Positions 31,098-39,850 are shown, counted from the stretch's first letter. The stretch is DNA of 64,000 nt from Nevskia soli DSM 19509 (GCF_000711955.1 NZ_JONR01000027.1:1-64000), one strand, 5' to 3'. Notes: generated from the letters alone by a model not told the origin. Translations and numbers: made by a program.

Positions 31098-32738
31098 TCA
31101 TCCGTGCGAGTCGATGGCCTCGGTCGCACTTGAACCGGCATTGGATGCCGATTGCTCCAGCAACTTGATCACCGCCTGGCTGTCCTTGTCCTTGGCGATG
31201 GCCAACGCTGTCATGCCGTTCTCGTTCTGCGCGGAGGTGTCGGCGCCGGATTTGATCAGCATCGCCGCCAGATCCGCCTGGTTCGCCGCCGCCGCGATCA
31301 TCAGCGCAGTGACGCCGCCGGTGTTCTTGGCATTGACGTCGGCGCCGTGATCGATCAACGCCTTGGCCGACTGGTCGGCATGACCGGCAACCGCCAGCAT
31401 CAGCGGCGTGTAGCCGCTGCCGATCCTCTGGTTGACGTCGGAGCCCGCCTGCACCAGCGCCACGGTGGCCACATCCTTGCTGTACTGGGATGCGATGGCC
31501 AGCGCGGTCAGGCCATTGGGATTCTTCGCCTTGAGATCCGCCTTGTTCGCCACCAGCAGCTTCACCAGGTCGCCGTCATCCATCCAGGCGGCGGTCATCA
31601 CCGGCGTCCAGCCGTCGCTGTCCGTTCCATTGACGTTGGCCTTGTGCGCGATCAGGTACTTGACCATGTTCAGCGAGGTCTTGCGGATCGCGTTGAGCAG
31701 CGGCGTATAACCCTGCAGATCGCGTGCATTGATGTTCGCGTGCTTCTTCTCCAGCAGATAGCTGACGCGCACCATATCGTCCGCGATCACCGCATTGTTG
31801 AACTCGTCATTGACCTTGGCGCCGTGCTTGAGCCATTCGTCGAGTTGGGCGATGGTCACGCCCTGCGTATCGGCCGTAACCGGATGCGGCTTGGGCGGCG
31901 CATAGGGGCCGTGCGCCGGCAGATCGCCGTCGATCAGGCAGGACTCGCACTTCACCAACGGCACGCCGAAATCCACCAGGATCGCACGAATCTTGTCCTT
32001 CTCCTTCTTCATGGCCGCCTCGACCTTGTCGTGCAGATCGCGGTTGCGCATGCGCACGGCCAGGGCCATATCGAATTCCATCGGCACCGCGTCGTCCATC
32101 AGGTTGACCGGCTGGATCACCAGCGGCGCCTTTTTCACCGTTTTGTAGTAGCCGGCGAACGGCCCCCAGATGGCGGCGACGTCAAGTTGGCCGTTGACCA
32201 CCTGCTCCATCTGGTTGACCGGCTGGTCGTTCGCCACCAGGTCGGCGTCATGGCTGAGGTAATGCACCACGGTATTGCTCTTGACGTCGTGTTGCGCCAG
32301 GGCCTCCCGCACAGAGGAAGTCTGGTAGACGCCGACCTTGAGCGTCTTCAGCCGCGGATCGTCCAGATTCTTGAAATCGAACCCGCGATCGTTACGGTAG
32401 GCCAGCACGAAGGTGGTGCGATACAGCGGCACCGTGGTCATGACACGCTCCGCATCTGCGGGCATATCGAGCATCAGGTCGCACTCATCGGCATCCAGCG
32501 TAGTCCTGGTCAGGCCGCGCTCGATGCCGGGGCGATAGTAGTACTGGACGCCGGTACCGAGAGACTCCGCGATCACCTGCGCGATCTTGTTCTCGAAACC
32601 TTCGCCCTTGTTGTTGGATATCGGCATGTTGCCGGGATCCGCGCAGACGCGCAATGCGGCGAGATTGTCGGCGCCTATCGCGGCGCCGCTGATCGCCAGC
32701 AGCAGGACCGGTAACGCCGAGCGAATTGCTTTGCTCAT
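31098..32738 (-). CDS. xoxJ: XoxJ-like periplasmic binding protein fused to ankyrin repeats
   Basis: The N-terminal part (to about residue 275) is a secreted solute-binding-like protein of the MxaJ/XoxJ kind: signal peptide, LRVCADPGNMPISNNKGEGF and VQYYYRPGIERGLTRTTL, then DVAAIWGPFAGYYKTV. XoxJ is thought to help activate or mature XoxF. The C-terminal part (about 290-540) has seven ankyrin-type repeats (GYTPLLNAIRKTSLNMVKYL, GYTPLMLAVAGHADQSAKAL, GVTALMIAAAANQADLAAML). A pair of cysteines (CESC) sits at the linker. Standard XoxJ is about 280-300 residues, so the 546-residue length reflects the fusion. GTG 32741 is adjacent to the chosen ATG 32738. Confidence 0.88.
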   Translation of the reverse strand: MSKAIRSALPVLLLAISGAAIGADNLAALRVCADPGNMPISNNKGEGFENKIAQVIAESLGTGVQYYYRPGIERGLTRTTLDADECDLMLDMPADAERVMTTVPLYRTTFVLAYRNDRGFDFKNLDDPRLKTLKVGVYQTSSVREALAQHDVKSNTVVHYLSHDADLVANDQPVNQMEQVVNGQLDVAAIWGPFAGYYKTVKKAPLVIQPVNLMDDAVPMEFDMALAVRMRNRDLHDKVEAAMKKEKDKIRAILVDFGVPLVKCESCLIDGDLPAHGPYAPPKPHPVTADTQGVTIAQLDEWLKHGAKVNDEFNNAVIADDMVRVSYLLEKKHANINARDLQGYTPLLNAIRKTSLNMVKYLIAHKANVNGTDSDGWTPVMTAAWMDDGDLVKLLVANKADLKAKNPNGLTALAIASQYSKDVATVALVQAGSDVNQRIGSGYTPLMLAVAGHADQSAKALIDHGADVNAKNTGGVTALMIAAAANQADLAAMLIKSGADTSAQNENGMTALAIAKDKDSQAVIKLLEQSASNAGSSATEAIDSHG

Positions 32739-32946
32739 CACTGTCTCTCCTCGGTATGTTTTTTATGTGCTGCTTGGACCACTGTGCGCAGCGGACAATT
32801 CAACTCTCCGCGTACGCATCCGCAAATTCAAGCGCGCCGCATACGCTCGTGAGAATTTCCCGTGGCGCGCCTTGCAAACAAAGGACGCCCGATGCCATTG
32901 CGGGCACCGGGCGTCAGTTACCGCTTACAGCTCACCACCTAGGTCG

Positions 32947-34812
32947 TTAGTCCACGCGGAACGTATACAAGGTGCCGCCCATCGGAATCTTGTCGAGGTT
33001 GGCCGCCTTGGTCATCGCGGTGGCGCCGATGGCGCCGAACTTGTCGCTCAGATCCAGGCCAGCGGTGACCGGCAGGCCGATCCAGCCGCCGATGCCGCTC
33101 CACACGGACACATACTGGTGACCCTTGATCTTGTAGGTGATCGGGTTGCCGATGATTCCGGAACCCAGGCGCCGCTGCCACAGGATCTTGCCGGTCTTGC
33201 GATCGACAGCGCGGAAATCACCAAGCAGATCGCCGTAGAAGGCCAGGCCGCCGTCGGTAACCAGCGCTCCACCCCAGTTCGGGTAAGCATCCGGGATTTC
33301 CCACACGGTTTCGCCGGTCAGCACGTTGAACTTCTTGAACTTGCCGGTGGTGCCGGGCTTCTCCGGATACATGTAGACATTGGCGAACACATAGACCGTG
33401 CCCTGCTGCGTATGCGCACGTTCCTGCGGCTCATCTTCCATGCACCAGTTGTTTGTCGGGCAATAAGCCATGCCGGGCTCGCTCGGGTCGATGGCGCAAG
33501 GCTGTTGATCCTTGCCGCCCATCGCCGACGGGCAAGCCTGCACGTTGCCGTTCGGACCGAATGGAGAATGCTCCTTCACCTTGACCGGACGGCCGGTCTT
33601 CAGGTCGATCTTCTCGGCCCAGTTCGCGGTGACGTACTTGTTGGCGCGCAGCAGCGTACCGTCGGTACGATCCAGCACGTAGGAGAAGCCGTTGCGGTCG
33701 AAGTGGATCAGGACCTTGCGCTTCTTGCCGTCGACCGTCAGGTCTTCCAGCATGTTCTCGTTGATGCCGTCGTAGTCCCACTGGTCGAATGGCGTCATCT
33801 GGTAGGCCCAGACGGCTTCGCCGGTATCGATCTTGCGGGCGAAGATGGTCATCGACCACTTGTTGTCCTGCGTGCCGTCGTTGCACTCTTCGTGCGTCTT
33901 GGCCTTGCAGCGATAGGACGGGCTCCACAGGCCAGGGTTACCGGTCGAGTAATAGAGCAGATTCAGTTCGGGATCGAAGCTGTACCAGCCCCAGGCCGCA
34001 CCGCCGCCGCGCTGCCACTCGTCGCCGGGATAGCTGCTGATGCCGATATCCTTGCCGGCGGTGCCGTATTCCGGATGCGCCTTGTTGGTGTCCGGCGTCA
34101 GGCACACGTCCTTGTCGGAACCGGTGCTGTAGCACTCCCAGATCTTCTTGCCGTCGGCGAGGTTGTACGCCGTCATGCGGCCGCGGGCTGCGAACTCGTC
34201 GCCGCCGAAGCCGATGATGACCTTGCCGTTGGCGATGATCGGCGCCGGGGTGATGGTTTCACCCTTGGCCGGGAAGGCGTGCTTCACCACCCAGTCTTCC
34301 TTGCCGGTCTTGGCATCGAGCGCGATGACAAAGCCGTCGAGAGTACCGAACACCACTTTGCCGTCGGCGAACGACATGCCGCGGTTGACGGTGTCGCAGC
34401 AGGCACGCGGCACGGCGGAGTCGTCGCGGTCGGTGGTCTTCTTGTAGTTCCAGATCGTCTTCGGGTGATCGGGATCGCTCAGGTCGAGCCCCTGCACGAT
34501 GTTGGGCCAGCCGCTTTCCATGAACATCATCGGCGTGCCGTCCACCGTGACCACCAGCGGCTGGCCTTCATGGCCACGCAGCGTGCCGCTGGACTGGGAC
34601 CAGATCATCTGCAACTTGCCAACGTTGGTGGTGTTGATGTCCTTCAAACGGCTGTGTCGGGTCAGTTGGGTGTCGCCACCCGGTGCCGCCCACAGATTCG
34701 GGTCCTTGGCTCGGTCAGCGACTTCATCGGCGACTGCTGATGCTCCCGAAACCGCAACGAGTGCCAAGGCGGCACAGAACATCCCCAGCCTGCTCTTCAA
34801 TACGGATTCCAT
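32947..34812 (-). CDS. xoxF: lanthanide-dependent methanol dehydrogenase XoxF
   Basis: A 621-residue periplasmic quinoprotein oxidising methanol with PQQ and a lanthanide. A signal peptide ends near VSGASAVADE. Tryptophan-docking propeller repeats follow, with the PQQ-stacking vicinal cysteines in VPRACCDTVNRG. The active-site segment FDQWDYDGINENM has the catalytic Asp and the second Asp two residues later that marks lanthanide-type enzymes; calcium MxaF has Ala there. STGNPGLW supplies the conserved Asn. No mxaI-like small subunit is present. ATG 34812 has GGAGGAGAA upstream. It heads xoxFJG with a sigma-54 promoter. Confidence 0.97.
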   Translation of the reverse strand: MESVLKSRLGMFCAALALVAVSGASAVADEVADRAKDPNLWAAPGGDTQLTRHSRLKDINTTNVGKLQMIWSQSSGTLRGHEGQPLVVTVDGTPMMFMESGWPNIVQGLDLSDPDHPKTIWNYKKTTDRDDSAVPRACCDTVNRGMSFADGKVVFGTLDGFVIALDAKTGKEDWVVKHAFPAKGETITPAPIIANGKVIIGFGGDEFAARGRMTAYNLADGKKIWECYSTGSDKDVCLTPDTNKAHPEYGTAGKDIGISSYPGDEWQRGGGAAWGWYSFDPELNLLYYSTGNPGLWSPSYRCKAKTHEECNDGTQDNKWSMTIFARKIDTGEAVWAYQMTPFDQWDYDGINENMLEDLTVDGKKRKVLIHFDRNGFSYVLDRTDGTLLRANKYVTANWAEKIDLKTGRPVKVKEHSPFGPNGNVQACPSAMGGKDQQPCAIDPSEPGMAYCPTNNWCMEDEPQERAHTQQGTVYVFANVYMYPEKPGTTGKFKKFNVLTGETVWEIPDAYPNWGGALVTDGGLAFYGDLLGDFRAVDRKTGKILWQRRLGSGIIGNPITYKIKGHQYVSVWSGIGGWIGLPVTAGLDLSDKFGAIGATAMTKAANLDKIPMGGTLYTFRVD

Positions 34813-34933
34813 ACGCAGTTCTCCTCCTTCACATCATGTCTTTATGTCCCGCCGCCACTGCCGGAAAGCCGGCGGGGATTACGGGTTTCTGACGCCGTCC
34901 GCATGCGCAAGCATTCGGCTCGACCTATAACTA

Positions 34934-34949
34934 AGCAGCCGCCGTGCCA
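34934..34949 (-). promoter_or_regulatory. sigma-54 promoter match for xoxFJG
   Basis: The minus strand reads TGGCACGGCGGCTGCT, with a perfect -24 element and exact GG-N10-GC spacing. It lies 121 bp upstream of the xoxF start and differs in only two positions from the frmA match at 30308-30323. Confidence 0.82.
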
Positions 34950-35054
34950 TCTGCAAGCCAAACAAAATCATGTTTATTATCAATAACTTGATACAACACC
35001 CGCATACATAGAACCACCCACCCGCAAAACGTCGGGTCGGCTACGCCACAACGG

Positions 35055-35072
35055 TGTGCCGGATATGACCCA
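35055..35072. promoter_or_regulatory. activator-type dyad upstream of xoxF
   Basis: TGTGCCGGATATGACCCA, a TGT-N12-CCA dyad, resembles the sites at 30428-30445 (14/18 matches) and 36597-36614 (14/18). It is 105 bp upstream of the -24/-12 match. No gene is visible in the 488 bp between xoxF and fghA, although several incidental open frames cross it. Confidence 0.65.
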
Positions 35073-35300
35073 ACCTCCCGACTGCCCTGTTCGCTGCGGG
35101 TGGAAGCATCCGCGCCGGCCCTGGCAGATCGCTTCGCGCCGGCAGATTTTCGGATCCCGCAGGCAGCAGCGGACAGGCGCAGGCCGCCACCGCGAACGCG
35201 CGCGAATGAAGCAGGAATCAGGATTGGGTTTGCCACCGACGCGGCGCAATGCCCCGGCAACGGAGGCATCGGCCGATTCACGGGAATTGCCTGAATGCCC

Positions 35301-36140
35301 TTACAGCAGGTTTTTGGCGTGATGCGCCAGGTGATCGGCCATGAAGGTCTGGATGAACCAGTAGGAATGGTCGTAGCCTTCATGGCGACGCAGGGTCAGC
35401 GCCTGGCCGGATGCGGATGCCGCCGCTTCCAGCGCCTGCGGCTGCAGCTGCTCGGCCAGGAACTGGTCGCTCAGTCCCTGGTCCACCAGGATCGAGCCCG
35501 GATAGGCCTTGCGGCGCATCAGCAGCGAGGCATCCCAGGCTTCCCAGCTCTTCTGGTCCGGTCCGAGATAGTTGCCGAAGGCCTTCTTCCCCCATGGCAC
35601 CGCCACCGGGTTGGAGATCGGCGCGAAGGCCGACACCGAATGCCAGCGTGCCGGATTGCGCAGCGCCGATACCAAAGCGCCGTGACCGCCCATCGAATGA
35701 CCGAAGATGCCGCGGCATTCCGTGCTCACCGGAAAATTCTTTTCGACCAGGGTCGGCAGCTCGTCGTTGATGTAGCTGCCCATGCGGTAGTTCGTCGACC
35801 ACGGCGCCGCGGTGGCGTCCAGGTAGAACCCGGCGGCGACACCGAAGTCCCAGGCATCGGAATCACCCGGCAGGTTGAGTCCGCGCGGGCTGGTATCGCA
35901 GGCCACCAGGGCCAGGCCGTACTCGGCGGCGAGGCGCTGCGCACCCGCCTTGATGACGAAGGTCTCTTCGGTACAGGTCAGGCCGGCCAGGTAATACAGC
36001 GCCGGCACCTTGCCCTGCTTCGCCTGGGGCGGCAGGTAAACGGCGAAGCGCATGTCGCTGGAGGTCGCCTCCGAGCGGTGCGTATAAAAGCCCATGGTGC
36101 CGCCGAAGCAGGCCTGTTCGCTGCGCTTTTCCAGACTCAT
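35301..36140 (-). CDS. fghA: S-formylglutathione hydrolase
   Basis: A 279-residue serine esterase of the esterase-D family that splits S-formylglutathione into formate and glutathione, the third step after Gfa and FrmA. The nucleophile elbow is GIFGHSMGGHGAL. The N-terminal FGGTMGFYTHRSEATSSDMRF and YLAGLTCTEETFVIKAGAQR are conserved, including the Cys typical of the family. The catalytic His is near the C-terminus in RRHEGYDHSYWFIQTF. Same-strand neighbours are an EthD-family gene 58 bp upstream and xoxF downstream. Confidence 0.96.
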   Translation of the reverse strand: MSLEKRSEQACFGGTMGFYTHRSEATSSDMRFAVYLPPQAKQGKVPALYYLAGLTCTEETFVIKAGAQRLAAEYGLALVACDTSPRGLNLPGDSDAWDFGVAAGFYLDATAAPWSTNYRMGSYINDELPTLVEKNFPVSTECRGIFGHSMGGHGALVSALRNPARWHSVSAFAPISNPVAVPWGKKAFGNYLGPDQKSWEAWDASLLMRRKAYPGSILVDQGLSDQFLAEQLQPQALEAAASASGQALTLRRHEGYDHSYWFIQTFMADHLAHHAKNLL

Positions 36141-36198
36141 TGCTGTCCCTTCACGCTGGTGGATTCAACTGGCCGGCCGAATCATTCGGCCGCGGTCA

Positions 36199-36510
36199 TT
36201 ACAACTTCACTTCGCTGATCTGCAGCACCGGGTGGGTGTTGGTGTAATTGGGGATGTCGCTGAGGATGGACGAGGCATGTGGGCCGAAGGCGGCCTGGAA
36301 AGCATCGACCGAATCGAAATACAGATGGCCGAAGGCCAGATAGGTCGGTGGGGTGCCCGGCTCGCCGCCGGCCAGTCCCTGCTCCACTGCCATGTTCTTC
36401 AGCGCCGCGCCCAGCTTCTGCTTCACCATCGGCATGTGCTTGTCGCAGTAGTAGGCGATATCGAAGGTGCTGCCCTTGCCGTTGGGATACATCACGCTGA
36501 CCTTGATCAT
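36199..36510 (-). CDS. EthD family protein
   Basis: A 103-residue dimeric alpha/beta-barrel protein of the EthD family (MIKVSVMYPNGKGSTFDIAY then YCDKHMPMVKQKLG and YLAFGHLYFDSVDAFQAAFG). Members are named after a gene needed for ethyl tert-butyl ether oxidation; most have no assigned reaction and some act as small monooxygenase-like or reductase partners. ATG 36510 follows GGAAGAG and replaces a longer in-frame open frame. It lies between cbbY and fghA on the same strand with gaps of 49 and 58 bp. Its place beside formaldehyde genes may be meaningful, but no role can be assigned. Confidence 0.82.
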   Translation of the reverse strand: MIKVSVMYPNGKGSTFDIAYYCDKHMPMVKQKLGAALKNMAVEQGLAGGEPGTPPTYLAFGHLYFDSVDAFQAAFGPHASSILSDIPNYTNTHPVLQISEVKL

Positions 36511-36559
36511 GTTCTGCTCTTCCGTGGGGTGGTTGCGGCCTACAGTAGCCACGGCAGCA

Positions 36560-37336
36560 TCATTGAACAAGGACTGTGTCGGGTACCACCGAAAAGTGTG
36601 TCGTATCTGACACAGGCGCGCCACAATTCAGCCCGAACCGCCGGCGCAATTCCGTCAGGCGCAGATCGCGGAAATCGTCAGCCACGGCGAAGGCTTCGCC
36701 GAAATCCTCCTCGGCGAAATAGAAGCTGCGTACGATCAGCACCTGTAACCCGGCGCCGCGCGCCGCCAGCAGGCCGTTGCGCGAATCCTCCACCGCCAGG
36801 ACTTGATCCGGGCGCAGGTTCAGGGTGGCCAGCGCCCGCGTGTAACACTCAGGGTCCGGCTTCTTGCGGCGCACATCCTCGCCGGCCACGCGGACGCCGA
36901 ATGCGTCCCGCGTATCCGTATCCAGCGTCGCCGCCAGCAGGCTGTCGAGGTTGCCGCGGCTGGTGGTGGTGACGATACCCAGTTGCAGGCCCGCCATGCG
37001 CGCCTCGGCCAGCAGCGGACGCAGGCCGCGGCGCAGGGCGATGCCGCTGTTGCGCAACAGATCCTGATAGTGGCGGTTCTTGCTGGCGTGGATGGCAGCT
37101 ATAGCCGCCTCGGCCCCTGGCTTCGCCAGCCAGTCCGGATCGTATTCCGCGGCGTAGTGGGTGATGCGCTCCTTGCCGCCGGTGACGGTGAGCAGCGCGC
37201 CGTACAGGCGCTCGCTCCAGTGCCAGGGCAGGCGGTGCTCGCTGAAGGCCTGGTTGAATGCGGCGCGATGACCGTCGCGCTCGGTCTCGGCCAGGGTGCC
37301 GTCGACGTCGAACAGCAGGGCGCGCAGCTCGCTCAT
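36560..37336 (-). CDS. cbbY: CbbY-type HAD phosphatase
   Basis: A 258-residue haloacid-dehalogenase-fold phosphatase, last gene of the cbb operon. CbbY removes xylulose-1,5-bisphosphate, an inhibitory by-product of red-type Rubisco. The catalytic motif is ALLFDVDGTLAETERDGHRA, with the CbbY-typical ETERDGHR substrate contact. Later HAD motifs are IVTTTSRGN, RRKKPDPECY and LAVEDSRNGLLAA. ATG 37336 is eight bases past the cbbE stop. The final residues overlap the dyad at 36597-36614. Known CbbY proteins are about 230-255 residues, so the length fits. Confidence 0.92.
   Translation of the reverse strand: MSELRALLFDVDGTLAETERDGHRAAFNQAFSEHRLPWHWSERLYGALLTVTGGKERITHYAAEYDPDWLAKPGAEAAIAAIHASKNRHYQDLLRNSGIALRRGLRPLLAEARMAGLQLGIVTTTSRGNLDSLLAATLDTDTRDAFGVRVAGEDVRRKKPDPECYTRALATLNLRPDQVLAVEDSRNGLLAARGAGLQVLIVRSFYFAEEDFGEAFAVADDFRDLRLTELRRRFGLNCGAPVSDTTHFSVVPDTVLVQ
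36597..36614. promoter_or_regulatory. TGT-N12-ACA dyad upstream of the EthD/fghA genes
   Basis: TGTGTCGTATCTGACACA lies in the 3' end of cbbY, 87 bp before the EthD start, and matches the xoxF-associated dyad in 14 of 18 positions. A further TGTGTCGG half-site lies at 36576-36583, 21 bp (two helical turns) away. I could not find a convincing -24/-12 element downstream of it. Confidence 0.5.
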
Positions 37337-37343
37337 CGTCGCC

Positions 37344-38048
37344 TCATCCGGCCGTCGCGGCGGCGATGTTGGCGCGCATCCGCGTGATGGTCGCCGCATA
37401 GTCGCCGGAGCCGAAGATGGCCGATCCGGCGACGAAGGTATCGGCGCCGGCGGCGGCGATGCGGGCGATGTTGTCCGCCTTGACCCCGCCGTCCACCTCC
37501 AGCCGGATGTGCCGCCCGCTCTCCGCCGCATGGCGCTCGATCCGCGCACGCGCCAGCTTGAGTTTGTCCAGCGTGGACTCGATGAACGACTGGCCGCCGA
37601 AGCCCGGGTTGACCGACATCAGCAGCACCAGGTCGAGCTTGTCCAGCACATGGTCCAGCCAGTCCAGCGGTGTGGCCGGGTTGAACACCAGCCCGGCTCG
37701 GCAACCCTGGTCGCGGATCAGCTGCAAAGTCCGATCGACATGACGCGTAGCCTCGGGATGGAAGGAAATCAGCCCGGCGCCGGCCTTGGCGAACTGCGGA
37801 ATCAGTGCGTCGACCGGCTCCACCATCAGGTGCACGTCGATCAGCGCCGCGCCCACATGCGGCCCGATCGCCTCGCACACCATCGGCCCGATGGTCAGGT
37901 TCGGCACGTAGTGGTTGTCCATCACGTCGAAATGGATCCAGTCGGCGCCGGCAGCCAATACCGCCCGCACTTCCTCGCCCAGCCGGGCGAAGTCGGCCGA
38001 CAGGATGCTCGGCGCGATCAGCGCGCCCCTGGCGGGCAGGTCCTGCAT
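37344..38048 (-). CDS. cbbE: ribulose-phosphate 3-epimerase
   Basis: A 234-residue TIM-barrel enzyme interconverting ribulose-5-phosphate and xylulose-5-phosphate in the Calvin cycle. Recognisable motifs are IAPSILSADFARLGEEV, DWIHFDVMDNHYVPNLTIGP, DVHLMVEPVDALI, SVNPGFGGQSFIEST and RLEVDGGVKADNI, which carry the catalytic Asp pair and metal-binding His. It sits 2 bp after cbbA and 7 bp before cbbY. A housekeeping copy elsewhere cannot be excluded, so this one is named for its operon. Confidence 0.95.
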   Translation of the reverse strand: MQDLPARGALIAPSILSADFARLGEEVRAVLAAGADWIHFDVMDNHYVPNLTIGPMVCEAIGPHVGAALIDVHLMVEPVDALIPQFAKAGAGLISFHPEATRHVDRTLQLIRDQGCRAGLVFNPATPLDWLDHVLDKLDLVLLMSVNPGFGGQSFIESTLDKLKLARARIERHAAESGRHIRLEVDGGVKADNIARIAAAGADTFVAGSAIFGSGDYAATITRMRANIAAATAG

Positions 38049-38050
38049 GC

Positions 38051-39115
38051 TCAGTGCACCACCGCGCGCAACTCACCCTTGGCGTAGCGGCCGGCCATGC
38101 GATCCAGCTGCACCGGCCGGATGCGGCTGGCCTGGCCGGCGCTGCCGAAGGCCTCGAAGCGCAGCTTGCAGATATCGCGTGCCGCCGCGGTCGCCGCCTT
38201 GAGAAAGGCGCGCGGGTCGAACTCGGCGGGCTTCTCGCCCATGCTCTTGCGCATCGCCCCGGTCATGGCCAGGCGGATGTCCGTGTCGATGTTGACCTTG
38301 CGCACGCCGTGGCGGATGCCCTCGCGGATCTCTTCCACCGGCACGCCATAGGTTTCCTTGATCTTGCCGCCGAACTGGCGGATCACTTCCAGCCATTCCT
38401 GCGGCACGCTGGACGAGCCATGCATCACCAGGTGCGTATTGGGAATGCGCGCGTGGATCGCCTTGACCCGGTCGATGGCCAGGATGTCGCCGGTCGGCGG
38501 CCGGGTGAACTTGTAGGCGCCGTGGCTGGTGCCGATGGCGATGGCCAGGGCATCGACGCCGGTGGCCTTGACGAAGTCGGCGGCCTGGTCCGGATCGGTC
38601 AGCAGCTGGCTGTGGTCGAGCTTGCCTGCGGCGCCGGAGCCGTCCTCTTCTCCAGCCTCGCCGCTTTCCAGCGAACCGAGGCAACCCAGCTCGCCCTCTA
38701 CCGAGACTCCCACTGCATGCGCCAGCTCACTCACCTTGCGCGTCACCTCGACGTTGTACTCGTAGGATGCCGGCGTCTTCATGTCCTCGCGCAGCGAGCC
38801 GTCCATCATCACGCTGGAGAAGCCGCTGCGGATGGAGGCCTGGCATACCGCCGGCGAGGCGCCGTGATCCTGGTGCATGCACACGGGAATGTCCGGATAG
38901 CTCTCCACCGCCGCTTCCACCATGTGGCGCAGGAATGCTTCGCCGGCATATTTCCGGGCGCCCGCCGAAGCCTGCAGGATCACCGGGCTGTCGCAGGCTT
39001 CCGCCGCCTGCATGATGGCCTGGATCTGCTCGAGGTTGTTGATGTTGAAAGCCGGCAGGCCGTAGTCGTGCTCGGCCGCATGGTCCAGCAGCTGGCGCAG
39101 GGAAATCATTGCCAT
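38051..39115 (-). CDS. cbbA: class II fructose-bisphosphate aldolase, Calvin-cycle type
   Basis: A 354-residue zinc-dependent aldolase forming fructose-1,6-bisphosphate and sedoheptulose-1,7-bisphosphate from dihydroxyacetone phosphate. Zinc and substrate motifs are visible: VCMHQDHGASPAVCQ, HLVMHGSSSVPQEWL and VNIDTDIRLAMTGAMRK. The start MAMISLRQLLDHAAEHDYGLPAFN is standard. Its place between cbbZ (18-bp gap) and cbbE (2-bp gap) marks it as the Calvin-cycle isoform. The glyceraldehyde-phosphate dehydrogenase and phosphoglycerate kinase genes often found here are absent. Confidence 0.96.
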   Translation of the reverse strand: MAMISLRQLLDHAAEHDYGLPAFNINNLEQIQAIMQAAEACDSPVILQASAGARKYAGEAFLRHMVEAAVESYPDIPVCMHQDHGASPAVCQASIRSGFSSVMMDGSLREDMKTPASYEYNVEVTRKVSELAHAVGVSVEGELGCLGSLESGEAGEEDGSGAAGKLDHSQLLTDPDQAADFVKATGVDALAIAIGTSHGAYKFTRPPTGDILAIDRVKAIHARIPNTHLVMHGSSSVPQEWLEVIRQFGGKIKETYGVPVEEIREGIRHGVRKVNIDTDIRLAMTGAMRKSMGEKPAEFDPRAFLKAATAAARDICKLRFEAFGSAGQASRIRPVQLDRMAGRYAKGELRAVVH

Positions 39116-39133
39116 GTAGGGTTCTCCTCGAAG

Positions 39134-39850
39134 CTAGGCGGATGCAGCGGAGTTATAGGAGCGGGTGACCGCATCGGCCGGACGTGTCGCGGCCAGCACG
39201 GCGGAAATGTCGACGATGACGCGTTCGGGGTTGGCGTCCTCGATCGGCAGGCCGCTGTTGTAACCGTAGGGCACCGCCCAGCAGGCCACGCCCGCATTGC
39301 GGCCGGTGGCGACGTCGACGCCGGAGTCCCCGATCAGCAGGGCCCGCTCCTTGGGTACGCCGTGCAGCCTGAGGCAGTGCTCGACCGTGGCCGCGTCCGG
39401 CTTCTTCACCGGCAGGCTGTCGCCGCAGATGATCGGGTTGAAGAAATGGTGCAGGCCGTGGGCGCGCAACACCGCCTCGGCGAAGCGCGCCTCGCGGTTG
39501 GTGACCAGGGCCGTGGCGACGCCGCGCGCGGACAGCTCGGTGAGGGTATCGACGACATGCGGATACACATGGCTGCGGGTGCCGCAGCGCTTTTCATGGA
39601 AACGGCCGTACATCTCGATCACCGACTCCATCGTGTTGCTGGCCCGCACGTCAGCCTGCGACAGGCCCGCCGCGTGCGCGCAGGCACGGATCAGCAATTC
39701 ACGGCTGCCCTGCCCGACCCAGGTGCGGACCAGTTCGTCCGAGGCCTGCGGCAGGCGCAGGGCCCGCAGCACATCGTTGACGGTGTCGCCGATCTCGCCG
39801 GCGGTATCGACCAGCGTGCCATCGAGGTCGAACATGATCAGGTCGAACAT
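39134..39850 (-). CDS. cbbZ: phosphoglycolate phosphatase
   Basis: A 238-residue HAD-fold phosphatase that hydrolyses 2-phosphoglycolate formed by the oxygenase reaction of Rubisco. The nucleophile motif is MFDLDGTLVDTAGEIGDTVN; further HAD motifs are ALVTNREARF, PVKKPDAATVEHCL and LIGDSGVDVATGRNAG. The N-terminal sequence has the CbbZ/Gph pattern. It follows cbbT by 25 bp. It differs from the second HAD gene of this operon (cbbY) in its DGTLVDTAGEI segment and cap region. Confidence 0.93.
   Translation of the reverse strand: MFDLIMFDLDGTLVDTAGEIGDTVNDVLRALRLPQASDELVRTWVGQGSRELLIRACAHAAGLSQADVRASNTMESVIEMYGRFHEKRCGTRSHVYPHVVDTLTELSARGVATALVTNREARFAEAVLRAHGLHHFFNPIICGDSLPVKKPDAATVEHCLRLHGVPKERALLIGDSGVDVATGRNAGVACWAVPYGYNSGLPIEDANPERVIVDISAVLAATRPADAVTRSYNSAASA

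Noticed and set aside
34931..35383. Minus-strand open frame of 150 codons upstream of xoxF
   Set aside because: It runs across the sigma-54 promoter and dyad and into fghA in another frame, has no recognisable domain and no ribosome site.
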